Positions 36,380 through 48,225 of a stretch of DNA of 64,000 nt are shown here, piece after piece. Positions within the stretch are counted from its first letter, which is position 1, and each line of letters opens with the position of its first letter. The stretch comes from Cocos nucifera (Eukaryota > Streptophyta > Magnoliopsida > Arecales > Arecaceae). A program made the position numbers and the translations under genes. The notes beneath the pieces were generated by a model, which worked only from the letters and a program-made list of their open reading frames with translations, was not told the DNA's origin and did not search any database. The stretch spans positions 310,001 to 374,000 of the forward strand of contig QRFJ01000377.1 in the NCBI GenBank assembly GCA_006176705.1, read 5' to 3'.

Positions 36380-37680
36380 AACTATTTTTCAAGAAAGATG
36401 GCATGTCGACTCACAATCACATTGTGGTCTTCTGGAATGTAGAAATAGTATCCTAATGACTCTTTAGGATATCCTATGAATCGAGCTCTAAAGGACCTAA
36501 ACTCTAACTTGTCCGCTTGTTGTCTTTTGACATGAGCCGGACAACCCCAAATTCTGAGATGACTCAGACTTGGTTTCTTACCGTGCCATATCTCATACGG
36601 TGTGGTAGGAACGGTTTTAGAGGGAACCCTATTCAGTAGATAAATTGAAGTTAACAATGAGTGTCCCCAAAGAAAATCAGGGAGGTCTGTGAAGCTCATC
36701 ATGGATCGAACCATATCCAATAGAGTCCGATTTCTCCATTCTGAAACCCCGTTGAGTTGAGGTGTTCCTGGTGGAGTCCATTGAGAGACTATGCCATTTT
36801 TCCTTAGATAGTCTAGGAATTCCCGGCTAAGGTATTCACCTCCTCGATCTGATCGAAGAACCTTAATGGGTTTTTCAGTTTGTTTTTCTACTTCATGTCT
36901 GAATTCTTTGAACTTTTCAAAAGCTTCAGACTTGTGTCTCATAAGATACACATACCCATACCTAGACAGATCATCGATAAAGGTAATGAAGTAGACAAAA
37001 TTGCCTCTAGCCGGCACATCAAATGGGCCGCACACATCAGTATGTACTAGGGCAAGGAGATCTGTGGCCCTCTCCCCATGTCCAACAAAAGGGAGTTTAG
37101 TCATTTTGCCTTGAAGACAAGATTCACAAGTTGGATATGACTCGAAAGTCAATGGACTCAATAGCCCATTTTTCTCCAATTTGTTGATCCTATCTTCTGC
37201 TATATGACCTAATCTCAGGTGCCATAGATATCTGTCATTTGGACTATCCCTAGGTCGTTTGGCATTCACGTTTTGCTCGATAGTTAGAATAGGTACATCA
37301 ATATGTAGCTGATAAAGACCATTAATAAGAAAACCATTTGCAATTTTATTTCTTTCATAAAGAATGTTACAATGGTCCTTAAAGAAGGTAATCACATAGC
37401 CTTCTTGTGCTAAGCATGAAACAGAAATCAAATTCCTGCTAGCTGCAGGCACATAATAACAGTCTTTCAAAACTAAGTCTAAACCAGATGGTAATCGAAG
37501 AGGGTATGTTCCCACGGCTACTGCAGCAACTCTTGCTCCATTACCGATGCGTAGGATCATGTCTCCATCCCTCAGCCTCCTGCTATCCTCAAGACCCTGC
37601 ATGGAAGTGCACAGATGAGCACTAGAACCAGAGTCAAGCACCCAACTGGATGCAGAAGAAATCCGTAAGGTTAGACTCAA
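36380..37680 (-). CDS. N1: protease, GAG-pre-integrase, integrase
   Basis: 432-residue open frame. Protease active site DSG at residues 16-18 (WVLDSGSSAHLC). GAG-pre-integrase at about 60-150. Integrase zinc ligands H154, H159, C185, C188. Catalytic triad D215, D278, E314 with 35 residues between the last two. Integrase inserts the cDNA into host DNA. The Glu sits in VSEWRN, where most relatives have SERRN. The C-terminus has RIWGCPAHVKR and GYPKESLGYYFY. The frame ends in TAG after HAIFLEK. It is separated from gag by a one-base insertion near 37668. Confidence 0.93.
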
Positions 37681-38530
37681 TAACGAGCATACCTCCAGAA
37701 GGACCTTCCTTCTTGTTCTTCAGGGTGGCCAGGTAAGTAGGGCAGTTCCGCTTCCAATGGCCGTCGCTGTTGCAATGGAAACACTTTTCTTTGACATCGG
37801 CCTTTTTCTTCGGCTCTGCCTTCTTCTTCTTTGTTCCTTCCACCTTCTGCTTTTTCACAGACTTCTTTTTCTTTCCATAAGACTTTCTTTTGGAAGAAGT
37901 CCATTCCATAGCAAGAACTGAGCCTTTAGAACCTTTCATAGAAAGCTCAGCGGTAACCAGCATATTCATTAATTCGGCCAAGGAATTTTGAAGTTTATGC
38001 ATGTGGTAATTCATGATGAATTGCCCATATGCATCAGTCAAGGATTGCAGAATAATATCGTTCTGCAGGTCCAAGTCTAACTTCACACCGAGCTTCTCAA
38101 GCTCTTCCATGTCCTTGATCATTGTCAGACAGTGATCTTGGACTGACTGCCCATCACGCATCTTAGCCTTAAAAAGTCATTTCGTGACTTGATATTTGGC
38201 TGCGCGACTCTGTTCACCAAACATCTCCTGCAGGTGAGCCAACATTTGGCGAGCAGTCCCGATATCCTTCATGTTGGCGCTGGAGCTCATCAGACATCGA
38301 GCCCAACATGTAATATCTGGCCTTATTATCTTCGTCTATCCATTTTTCCAGAGACGCTCTCTGTTCAATAGGATGGACGGGCTGGTAAGGTGGGAGGGTC
38401 CTGGTCCAAAACATGGGTTAACTTCTCGAAACCCAAAACTAATTTTGTAGTTCCTGAGCCAATCTTTATAATTGGGTCCAGTCAGTCTATGTGTGTCCAG
38501 GATACGTGCCAATGGGTTGGACGCAGACAT
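37634..38530 (-). pseudogene. N1: gag, frameshifted
   Basis: Starts at ATG 38530 (MSASNPLARILDTHRLTGPN). The frame is lost near 38440, resumes at 38214-38414 (RASLEKWIDEDNKARYYMLGSMSDELQ), is lost again near 38265 and resumes for 38161-37634 (175 residues: MIKDMEELEKLGVKLDLD, a Lys-rich basic tail). It ends with an intact zinc knuckle CFHCNSDGHWKRNC near residues 137-150 of that last frame. Gag packages the RNA. The frameshifts gather toward the N run and may be sequence errors. Confidence 0.88.
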
Positions 38531-38915
38531 TTTTCCTATAGAGAGTCAAAGATTCTAGTTAGATACTGTAATTATTGACTTGACCAATTTGTTTAGGAAT
38601 TTTATTTTTAAACAAATTAGCTCCCACTATTTTCTCGGATCCCTACACTCCCTCTGTAGAGATGCGAAAATCTCCATGATTAATGATTTCTAGTGGGTGG
38701 TGCGGTCTCACCAACTGACTCATCACCTCACCTAACAGTTATTGGTGATGGGTTAGCCAATGAGTGAACAACTCTTGTTCAATGATTCTCTAATCATGGT
38801 GCACCCAAACTTGGTCTCTAATTCATGAATCTCACCGTATCCGGAAATATTGATCCACTCCTTAGTTAAGTCAGACCCACCATTTGCATAGACTGGGTTC
38901 CTAATTGAGTCTCTC
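38531..38915 (-). other. N1 leader, gag-proximal 385 bp
   Basis: Non-coding; holds the same block seen at 13020-13411 and 45060-45269. It ends at the N run with gagtctctc on plus, a position matched by the right end of the reversed segment at 49836-49842. Confidence 0.8.
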
Positions 38916-38940
38916 NNNNNNNNNNNNNNNNNNNNNNNNN
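38916..38940. other. Run of 25 N (assembly gap)
   Basis: Exactly 25 unknown bases. The sequence to the right repeats what lies to its left, so this is a placeholder between ends that do not truly adjoin. Confidence 0.98.
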
Positions 38941-38941
38941 T

Positions 38942-40491
38942 TGCAGGCACTAATTAAAGTCTTTCAAACTCAAAGTCTAAACCAGATGCGTAAATCAAAG
39001 GGTATGTTCTATCGGCTCACAGCGAACTCTTGACTCATTATCGATGCTAGATCATAGTCTCCCATCCCTCAACCTCCGTATCCTCAAGATCTCTGCATGG
39101 AATGGCATCAGATAGCACTAGAACCAGAAGTCAATGCACCCAAACTGATGCAGAAGATAATCGTAAGGTTAGACTTAATAATGAGCATTACCTCAGAAGG
39201 ACCTTTCTTCTTTTTCAGGGGGACCAGATAAGTAGGGCTAGTTTCCGCTTCCTAGGTGCTCGCTTTGTAATGCAGATGAAATACTTCGTTTGACTAGCGG
39301 CCTTCTTCTTATTCGCTCTGCCCTTCTTCTTACTTCTTCCTTTCCTACCTTCTAACTCTTTTTCGGCAGACTGTTTTTTCTTCCACTAAGACTTTCTTTA
39401 GGAAGAAGTCGCGCATTCCATAGAAAACGAATAGCCTTTAGAAATCTTCATAGAAAGCTCAGCGTTAAACCAGCAAATTAGTCTGTAATTCGGCCAGCCA
39501 AGAAATTTTAAAGTTTATGCATATGGTAAATTCAGTATGAATTGCCCAGATGCATTCAGTAAGGATTTGCAATAATATAATCGTCTGAGAGTCCGAAGGT
39601 CTAACTTCACATGCGAGCTCTAAGCTCTTCCATGTCCTTATCATCTTCAGAAGTGATCTTGGACTGACTTGCATCATCACCATATCTGTGGCTTATAAAA
39701 CGTGATGTATCGTGATCGTTTGGAATATTGGCTCACGACTCTGTTCACTGGCAAACATCTCCTGACAGTGAGCAACATTGCGGGAGCAGGGTCTCATATC
39801 AACATCAGTTAGCATCTGAGCTCATCAACAATCGAGCCCAACATGTATATACGGCCTTATTATCTTCATTTATCCAATTTTATCCAAGACGCTCTCTGTA
39901 TGGAATGGGATGGAGACTTGGTAAGAATGTGGGAGGATCCTGAATCGCAAAATGAATGGTAACTTTCGAACCCCAAAATGATTTTTAGTTCTCTGAGCCA
40001 GAATCTTTATAATTAGGGTCGTCGGCTTATCTATGTGTGTGTCAGGATACAGTGCTAATGGAGTTGGACGCAAGATTGATTTTGATTCTATAGAGAGTTC
40101 AAGAGATTCAGAAGATACTAGTATGTTAATCATTTAGGACTGATCCACCAATTTGTTTTAAAGGATTTTATTTTAAACAAATTAGCTCCCAGCTATTTCT
40201 TGGAGGTCCCTACACTCCCTTTCTGAATAGAGATTTGAAAATCTCTAACGATTAATATTTCTAGGGGTGGTGGCGTCTTCACCAACTGACTCATCACCTC
40301 ACCATAACAGTTATGTGCGAATGGTTTAGCCAAATGAGTGCAGCAACTCTTGTTCAATGATTCTCTAATCAATGGTGCACCCCAAACTTGATCTCTTAAT
40401 TCATGAATCTCACACATATTCGGAAGTATTGATCCATCTCCACGTTTAAGTCAGACCCACCATTTGCATAGACGGATTCCAATGAGTCTCT
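38942..40491 (-). repeat. Error-rich duplicate of 37443-38915
   Basis: Begins right after the N run and follows 37443-38915 base by base (GAG-pre-integrase start, protease, zinc knuckle, gag, leader), but with an indel every 10-30 bases, giving 1550 bp against 1473. No reading frame survives. The 38942-39668 part also matches 49842-50538 of N2, as expected for overlapping contig ends. Confidence 0.85.
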
Positions 40492-41994
40492 ACACCGTAT
40501 TGATATTGAGCCCAACTCATACCTCGCAGCACCATAAGCATCAATCGGCTTAATAACAGTGGTTGACAGCTTTCGGTTGCAACTAAGCCACTGATATCCA
40601 GCCAAGACAATCCAACCTCGGAAGAGGGCCAGACATCTACAATGGTGGAAACAGGCCTAGAATAATCTTTTCTTAGAGAGAATTGATTCAGGTCTCATTT
40701 TAAACTAGACTTATCATAAGTCATTAACAATTATGATTACCTAAGTGATGGTTAGCTTAGTATTATGACCATCCTTAATCCCAATGTGACAACTAGAGCT
40801 ATGAGAGATGGCTATAAGTGGACGCGATGGAAAGAATATGCCATTAACTCTACAGAAAATGATGTCAGATTCCAGAGAGCCCCAATTAAAAGATTATCGA
40901 TCGTATGTAGCCCAAACTTACTTAGACGACCAAATTATTGAGCCAGAACCAATTGGATATAGCCTATAATCCAGACCGCGTAGACTCTGAGCCTACTTAG
41001 TCTTGCTTGATCATGACTCGTCTGACCCAGACTTAATCTATTAGGCTTGTCAATTTAAGTACATTGTTGATCCCATCTAACCCGAACTCTTGAATTCGGT
41101 TTGATCACCACCGCTATGAAGACCTATTGGATCTACCCAAGTCCGAACCCGTATATGGAATAATATCTTAGATCTAAAATTCTCAATTTTAGACCTAATA
41201 AATATTCCATAAATCTTAATTTTATAATTAAATATGAGGTTCATAAACAAAAATATGCATAATAAATCCTATGTTTAGGATCTAGGTTTTGCAAGAAAGT
41301 AAGTTTGGGTTTTGATTTAAAGAAGACGAACAGCACAGCAACCCCTACACGCTCATAGAGAACACATCCCATCGATGGAGAAGAGAGGCCTTTAAACCTC
41401 TTCTTCTTCTATGATCGGAGGTCCAAGGGAACTGACACAATCAGCGAACATGTAATACTACTAAAAAATATTAGATCTATATCTATAGTATCCATATAAC
41501 AAATTGACTAATCATGGCATAGTTTGCATACATCTCAGTATCGAATCATGCATATTTTTCAGATCTAAACTATCTCATAATAAATCTATAAAAAATTAGA
41601 TTTAAATTGATCTAAATCAAAGATAAACTTCTAATCTAGAAAATTAGTAGAACTATTCTACAAACTAGTCTAGAAACAGTGCCTCAATCATCTCATATGA
41701 ATTTAAAATTAAATTAATTTTTATTTCTATATTTTTAATATTATTATAATAATATAATTATCAAAAATAATAAATAAGATCTAAAATATTATTTAATCAA
41801 ATTAAATGTAAACATGCAAGACTATTCATAGAAAATTCTATTTTAGAACTAGTCAGCATATTTCTAATCTTAGATCTAAATTATTTAATTTTATATTTTT
41901 CTAATTTTTAGAATCTGATCATATCTGATGTACATCTAAAATCATATATTTTGTTAAATAAATTAAAAATATATTCTAAAACTTAGAACCTTGG
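40492..41994 (-). other. Leader of N2 (poorly polished)
   Basis: Non-coding leader on minus with the family's blocks: rc of gcaccaagaagatgcaacc-like sequence near 40560, the gagttaatggcatatt block near 40840-40860, and the aggccctt block near 41385-41400. No gene. Confidence 0.7.
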
Positions 41995-42005
41995 CTCTTA
42001 TACCA
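41995..42005 (-). other. Primer-binding site of N2 (damaged)
   Basis: Plus strand reads ctcttatacca next to the LTR end; the intact form is gctctgatacca. It lies in the error-rich segment. Confidence 0.6.
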
Positions 42006-42006
42006 G

Positions 42007-43714
42007 TGAAGGAAATCCTGATTTCCGAACAGTTCGTTCAGATCTATCGGATCAAGAATAATTTCAAAAAAAAAAATTTTAATCCAAATTAGATCTAAAT
42101 ATTTTAGATCTACTTATTAGACTAGTTAATAAAAAAAAATATAAGATAAATTAAATCATATTAATTTACCTTGATTTAGTATAATCCTATATCCATTGAT
42201 GATCCTGTATGCACGGAAAGGATCCTAGATCTAGCCATGCAAGTTGCTTAGCCTCTACCTGTATCCACACAGATAGATTTGAGATCCTCTTCTTCTCTAT
42301 CACCATTCCAGAAAAATTAGATTCTGAATCTGATCTGGAGATCTTTCAAAATAACCTTTTGGAAGATCACAGTTGTCCTGCAGCATTGTTGTAAGCCTTC
42401 TAGCTTTCTGCCCCTTTCTCTCATCTAGAATTGCACCCCAACTGAATCCCAAACTCCTTTTAGATGTGGAGAGGAGATGAGAGAAGTGACTAGCATGGAG
42501 AGAGGAGAGGTAGCTTCAGGCATTGGAAATTTTTAATTGCTCTTGATGTTGGCGCAGGGTCTTATTTAGTAGACTATGTTGATCCAACTCTCTCTTCCCA
42601 AACAATCATCAACCCTTTATAAATCAGATTCTTAAATTTGATTGGGTGGCGATAGAGATTCCCTTGGGATTCCTCAGATGTGCCTTAAGCCAATCAAAAC
42701 TTCGGTTCTTAGAAAGAAGGTCTAATCAAAATCCAAAAAGGAATGGAGTCCCTATCAACGAGACTCTGGGTGCCTCAGCTTGGGCACACGGCCAAGGGTG
42801 GCGTGCACCCCCTCCCTTGCCAGTCTTTAAAGCGGGACAAGCCCCCACCAGCTCTCCTAGAGTGCGTGACACAAGACAAGCAAAATATCAATGGTCAATA
42901 TTTGACAGAAAGGTCAACTTTTGACCAAAGGTCAAAGGATGAGAAATGGTTAGGTGACCAAAAATGGCAGGTATTATCTTACAAAATAGATAAACCCTTT
43001 TGACCTAGACGGCTCCATTCAGACCAAGTGAAGGCCTCTGATCAAGCCACAAACTCCTTGCCAGTCAGACAACTATTTTATGATAGTAAAAAAGAGAATG
43101 TTAGTTCAATTGATTGCTTAGTATGATTTCCTTGAAAACCTAATTGAACCATTCAGATCAATTTAACTTAGAAATTTAATGATCCACCAATTCAAACCCT
43201 GTTTGTATGATTTAGTTAGATTCAGTTCTTGTATGTAATGGGATATGTCAGATCTCTATCATCGACACATCAAAACTCCTTCTCGATGGATCAGACTCTT
43301 CTGATTCAAACAAGCTAGAATGATCGATTCATGCTAAATCATTCTAATTGTCCCAAAAATCCACCATGACACCTAAAGTATATGGGCAACCCATCAAGCT
43401 GAATGCAACCTCTTTGGGTAGCATCCATGTGATTTACACCAAACCTTTTGGTATCAATCATCATCTCGTGATTATCCTTATGGTCTGAGCTTTATGAGTA
43501 ATTAATGATTATTCATGTCTTAAATTTTCAAACTGTTTAAAATATGAATTATCATTACCATTAACTCAAGATGTATTCACAGACACTAAATACACATATG
43601 TGATTAGAAAATAACCATTTTATTGATTATAGTCAAAATTATTAATTTTGGCCCCTAGAAGTGTATTACAAAGTGTAGCCAATTTCTAACTTCTAGGGCA
43701 CATATATCTAAACA
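42007..43714 (-). repeat. 5' LTR of N2 (1.71 kb, internally deleted)
   Basis: Ends at 42007 (TGAAGG on plus) and 43714 (CTAAACA). Near 43430 it jumps from the equivalent of 33752 to that of 34292, losing about 540 bp. The private variant aatttttaattgctctt at 42528-42544 matches 55156-55172 in reverse. The flank at 43715 is A3 leader. Confidence 0.8.
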
Positions 43715-45269
43715 ATAATGCATGTTTAGACTATTGTAGAATAGTTCTATAACAATTATCTAGAATAAATTTTAATTTGATATTGATCAAATTTAAATTC
43801 TTATTTTTTAGATATTTATGAGATAATTTAGATCTGAAAGCATGCATATATGATAACATTGAGATGTATGCAAAAATATATTTTAGTTAGATCAATTTTT
43901 TATAAAGATATATATAGTAGATCTAATTAGTTTATAGATTTAATCATATTTTTGATTAAGATTTTCCTTGGCCATCCGATTCATAAAATTGAAGTAGGAT
44001 TTAAGGCCCTCTTCCTTCATTTGAGCGTGTGTTCAAAAATTTGATGGTGTAGGGTTTGCACGTTCGTTCTTAATCAAAAAATCAAAAAACTTATATTTGC
44101 AAACCCTAGATCCTAAAATTCTAGGATTTTATATATATTTTTATTTTATGGAATTTCCTAAAACTAATTAAAATTAAGATTATGAAAATATATTAGATCA
44201 AAATTAAGGAAATTTTAGATTCTAAGATCATATCATAAAATTGGGTTTAGTGCTTGATAGCTCAATTAGAGTTTAGCGTTGATTTAAATTCGATTAAGAT
44301 TTGGTTAGGTTGGGATCAAAGTACTTAAATTGACCAGCCTATAGGATTAATCTGATTAAGTCAGTTCATATGATGATCGATCAAGTAAGACCTTAATAGC
44401 CTTAGCTGTTAAAGTTTCGGATATGTAGACTCTAATCCGATTGGTTCTGGCTCAATAATTTGATTATCTAAGGTAAGTTTGTTAGAACGAACGACTGATT
44501 TTTAATTGGAAGCTACTCGACTCTAATTACATTTTGTTGAGTTAATGCATATCCCTTTCATCGTCTCACTTTACCTGCCATTTATTTGTAGCCTAGTCCT
44601 GATCTAGATGGCTAACAATTCGAGCTGATCCATGCCACTAGTAGTCATAATGTTATGGCTATGTCAATGTCAAAGTTTTAAAGATACCTAAATCAAATCT
44701 TCCTAAGAAGATAATAATGGTCTAAGTTCATCCACCATTATAGATATGCTGGCCTTCAGGTTGATTATTTCGACTGATCACAGTTAGTAGTTGGCACCGG
44801 AAAAGATGCAACCATGTCTATTAGCATTGGATGCTACTGACTAGACAAGGATTTAGACTCAATATTTTGGATATTGTAAGAGATCTAATTAGAAATCTAA
44901 TCTAATGAATATGGGTCTGACTTAATTAAGAGTAGATCAAGTATTTTCGGATATGATGAGATTTATGAATAGAGACCAAGTCTGGATGCACTATGATTTA
45001 GAGAATAATCTATTGGATAAGAGTTGTTCACTCATTGACTAACCCATAATCAATAACTATTAGATGAGGTGATGAGTCAGTTGGTGGGACTGCACCACCC
45101 ACTAGAAATTACTAATCGTGGAGATTTTTGCATCTCTACAGAGGGAGTGTAGGGATCCAAAAAAATAGTGGAAGCTAATTTATTTAAAAATTAAATCCCT
45201 AAATAAATTGGTCAAGTCTTAATTATAAAATCTAACTAAAAACATTGACTCTCTATAGAAAAAAGAAAA
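43715..45269 (+). other. A3 leader, second part, shown inverted
   Basis: Family leader on plus, starting at the equivalent of about 48551 and running into gag at 45270. The A3 leader part at 55692-56012 (minus) stops at just that point, so the two are halves of one leader split by N2. Non-coding. Confidence 0.75.
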
Positions 45270-45959
45270 ATGTTTGCGTCCAATCCACTAGCCCATATCC
45301 TAGACACCCATAAACTGACCGAACCCAATTATAAGGATTGGCTCCAAAACTTCAAAATCATTTTGGATTTCTAGAAGTTGACTCATACATTGGACTAGGA
45401 TCCCCCCACCTTACTAGCTCGTCTGTCCACTGAACAGAGAGCATCTCTTGATAAGTAGATGGATGAAGATAATAAGGCCAGATACTATATGTTGGGCTCG
45501 ATGTCTGATGAGCTTCAGCACCAACATAAAGATATCAAGACTATCTGTCAAATGTTGGCTCACTTGCAAGAGTTATTTGAGAAATAGAGTCGCACAGCCA
45601 AATATATATCACTAAATGACTGTTTAAGGCTAAAATCTGTGATGGACAGTCAGTCCAAGATCATTATCTGATGATGATCAAGGACTTGGAAGAGCTTGAG
45701 AAGCTCGGAGTGAAGTTAGACCAAGATCTGCAGAATGATATAATTCTGCAATTCTTGACTAATGCGTATGGGCAATTCATCATGAACTACCATATGCATA
45801 TACTTTAGAATACTCTGGCCGAGCTTATGAATATGTTAGTTACTACTGAGCTTTCTATGAAAGATTCTAAAGGCTCAATACTTGCTATGAAACAGACTTC
45901 TTCCAAGAGAAAATCTTTTGGAAAGAAGAAGTCCATGAAAAGGCAGAAGGTGGAAGGTG
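45270..45959 (+). pseudogene. A3 gag, first part, shown inverted and cut by N1
   Basis: Starts ATGTTTGCGTCCAATCC (MFASNP), continues with LDTHKLTEPNYKDW, RYYMLGSMSDELQ, then MIKDLEELEKLGVK near 45670 and the Lys-rich tail. It stops after KVEG at AGGTG, where the LTR at 45960 begins. The continuation is at 32271 on the other strand, with the same AGGTG. A stop near 45370 and one near 45583 make it inactive. Confidence 0.8.
45955..45959 (+). repeat. Target-site duplication of N1 at its 5' LTR (AGGTG)
   Basis: Partner of CACCT at 32267-32271. In the present order the two copies flank LTRs of opposite orientation, which a simple insertion cannot give. Confidence 0.8.
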
Positions 45960-47248
45960 TGTTAGATATATATGCCCTAGAAGCCAGAATTGGCTGACAC
46001 TTGTAATACACTTCTAGGGGTAAAATTATAATTTTGACTATAATCAATAAAATAGATTATTTTCTATCATATATGTGTATTTAGTGTCTATGATACATCC
46101 TTTGAGTTAATGGTAATGATAATTCATATTTTAAAGAGTTAAAAATTTAAGACATGAATAATCATTATTAACTTCAAAAAGCTTTTCGAATAGGATCATC
46201 ACGGATGATGATTGATCCAGAGGTTGGTCTACAATCGCTTCTCTTTAGTAGATGATCTTGAGTCTACGATGGAGACATCGGAGCGAGGAAGGTACTGTTA
46301 GAAGAAGAGGGCACTAGCTGACCACTCAGTAGTCATTAAAGTCTACCTTCTCATGATGACTGACCGATGCGCAGTGGTTGTCTGGTTCTTGACCTGAGTG
46401 CATCGGCAATTCACCTGAGGGTGTTATAGTTTGACTACACCATACTTCGTCTCCTAACCATATGGAACCCTGAGTTGTATGTTGGCTATAGCATGTTCAT
46501 GTAGGAACTGGATAGCATCAAGATGGAATCTATCTACCTCGGTGGTAAGAGCAGCCCTATGATGATCATGAGAATCAAGTCAGAAAGTCCATGGCCATGG
46601 CAGAGTAAAATAATAGAAAGAGTTTCTATTAGTTTTCACATTGGACTTGAAATCGAATGATTACATCATATGATAGAGACTAGGATTGACGAAGTTCACC
46701 TTAACCCTAACCTGATCGGGCTCAAGATAGAAGAATTAATCACACAAGTAGCTGCACCAAGAGGTTTACATTCAGCTCTGATGGGTTGCCACCATATACT
46801 GCTAGGTGTCACTGTGGATTTTTGGAGCAATTAGAATGATTAGATGATCGATCATTCTAGCTATTCGAATCAAAAGAGTTCTAATCCATCGAAAGGAAGT
46901 TTCGATATGTCGATGATAGAGATCATGACATATCCCATTATCATACAGAACTAAAAGTAACTGGGTCATACAAACAAGGGTTTGAATCTGGTGATCATCA
47001 ATTGAACTGATCTAACTCAATTGATCTGAATGAGATTCAATTAGGTTCAAGGAAATCATGTTAGCACTCGATTGAACCTAACATTCTTCTTTTACTATCA
47101 TAAATAAGTTATCCTGACTGAGCCAAAGGAGTTTGTGCTCAATCAGAGGACTTCATATGGTCTGATTGGAGGTTGTCCAAGTCAAAAAAGGTTGTCTTAT
47201 TTTGTAGGACATTACCTGCCATTTTTGGTCACCTGCCATTTCTCGTTC

Positions 47249-47312
47249 TTTGACTTTGATCAAAAGTCTACCTTTGACTGGTCAAATGTTGACCATTGAC
47301 ACTTTGACTTTT
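47249..47312 (+). promoter_or_regulatory. W-box cluster in N1 5' LTR U3
   Basis: Five TTGAC cores (ttgactttg, ttgactggt, ttgaccatt, ttgacactt, ttgactttt) and a GTCAA within 64 bp, about 310 bp before TATAAATA. Possible WRKY-driven stress response; inference from motif density only. Confidence 0.6.
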
Positions 47313-47621
47313 GTTCATGTGTCACACACTTATTAGAGAGCTGGTGGGGGCCTATCCCCCTACCATAACCTGGCAAGAAAGAGGGCGCACGCCACCCTTG
47401 GCGTGTGCCCAAGCTGGAGGCGCCCAGGAGTCCCTGTTGATAGGGACTCCATCTCCTTTTTGGATTCTGATTAAAGTTCTGCTAAGAACCAACTTTGACT
47501 AGTCCTAGGCACCCTCTAAGGAGGAATCCAGGAGACTCTATTCCCATCAATCAGATTTAGATCTGATTTCACAAAGAGTTGTGATTGGTTGGGAAAAAGA
47601 AAAGTTGGATCACAGACAGTC

Positions 47622-47629
47622 TATAAATA
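47622..47629 (+). promoter_or_regulatory. TATA box of the N1 5' LTR
   Basis: TATAAATA preceded by GC-poor DNA and followed by cgaccctgcgccc; conserved among family LTRs. Confidence 0.7.
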
Positions 47630-48213
47630 CGACCCTGCGCCCAACTCAGATTGTATGATTGTATGATTGGAGAATTGAAATCCCACACCCCAAGGCTGCC
47701 TCTTCCCTCTTCCTCCATGCCAAACCCACCTTCTCCCTCTCCTCTCTACATCCAAAGTGTTTGGATTCTTGGTTGGTGCGATCCAGATCAAAGAAAAGCG
47801 ATTGAAAGCTAGAAGGCTGCACTGCTGCATAGGACAACTACTGATCTTCGAAAAGAGTTTTGAAGATCCTCCAGAACAGATCCAGATTTAATTTTTGGAG
47901 ATATGATAGAGAAGAAGAGGATCTTCAGATCCAACCTGAGTGGATACCAATAGAGGCCAGGTACTTGCGTGGCTTGATCCAGAACCTTCTGCTGCTTACA
48001 GGATCATCAATGGGTAATAGGATTACCCACTTCAAGGTAAATTAAATCTGATTTAATTTATCTAATTTTATTTTAATTTATAAAATAATAATAATCAGAT
48101 CTGAAATATCTTAGATTTGATCTAGATCAAAGAGAAAAATTTTTGAAATATATCTCTTGATTTGATCAGATCTGAACGAACCTAGTCCGAGAAATAAGGA
48201 TTTCCCCTTCAAC

Positions 48214-48225
48214 TGGTATCAGAGC
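48214..48225 (+). other. Primer-binding site of N1 (tRNA-iMet)
   Basis: Perfect TGGTATCAGAGC two bases after the LTR end. Confidence 0.92.

Larger units (their letters stand above)
32272..38915 (-). mobile_element. Young Angela-type element N1, 3' part (3' LTR, pol, gag, leader end)
   Basis: On minus: end of leader 38915-38531, gag, protease, integrase, RT, RNase H, polypurine tract, 3' LTR. It is cut by an N run at 38916. Its 5' LTR and the rest of its leader are, by private variants and by the target duplication, the segment 45960-49842, currently shown in reverse. Pol is almost identical to N2. Joined, the element would be about 10.5 kb. Confidence 0.9.
38941..43714 (-). mobile_element. 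N2, 5' part, apparently shown inverted (gag start, leader, 5' LTR)
   Basis: On minus: 5' LTR 43714-42007, primer-binding site, leader to about 40075, then gag and the start of GAG-pre-integrase down to 38941. It is the same family as N1 but full of one- to three-base indels. Its LTR shares the private variant agagcaattaaaaatt with the LTR at 53421-55691, not with N1. It belongs upstream of 49843 in the + direction. Confidence 0.75.
45960..48211 (+). repeat. 5' LTR of N1 (2.25 kb)
   Basis: TGTTAGATATATATGCC start and CCTTCA end beside a perfect primer-binding site. Private variants at 47648-47679 (gtatgattgtatgattgg) and cacagac before the TATA box pair it with 32272-34565. W-box cluster at 47249-47312. 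Confidence 0.9.

Noticed and set aside
38942..40491. True tandem duplication of gag
   Set aside because: The second copy starts at the N run, has indels at raw-read rate and also overlaps N2 at 49842-50538, so overlapping contig ends explain it better.
42646..42924. 92-codon open stretch and its neighbour at 42743-43003
   Set aside because: It lies in the N2 LTR, antisense, in a region where indels change the frame at random.
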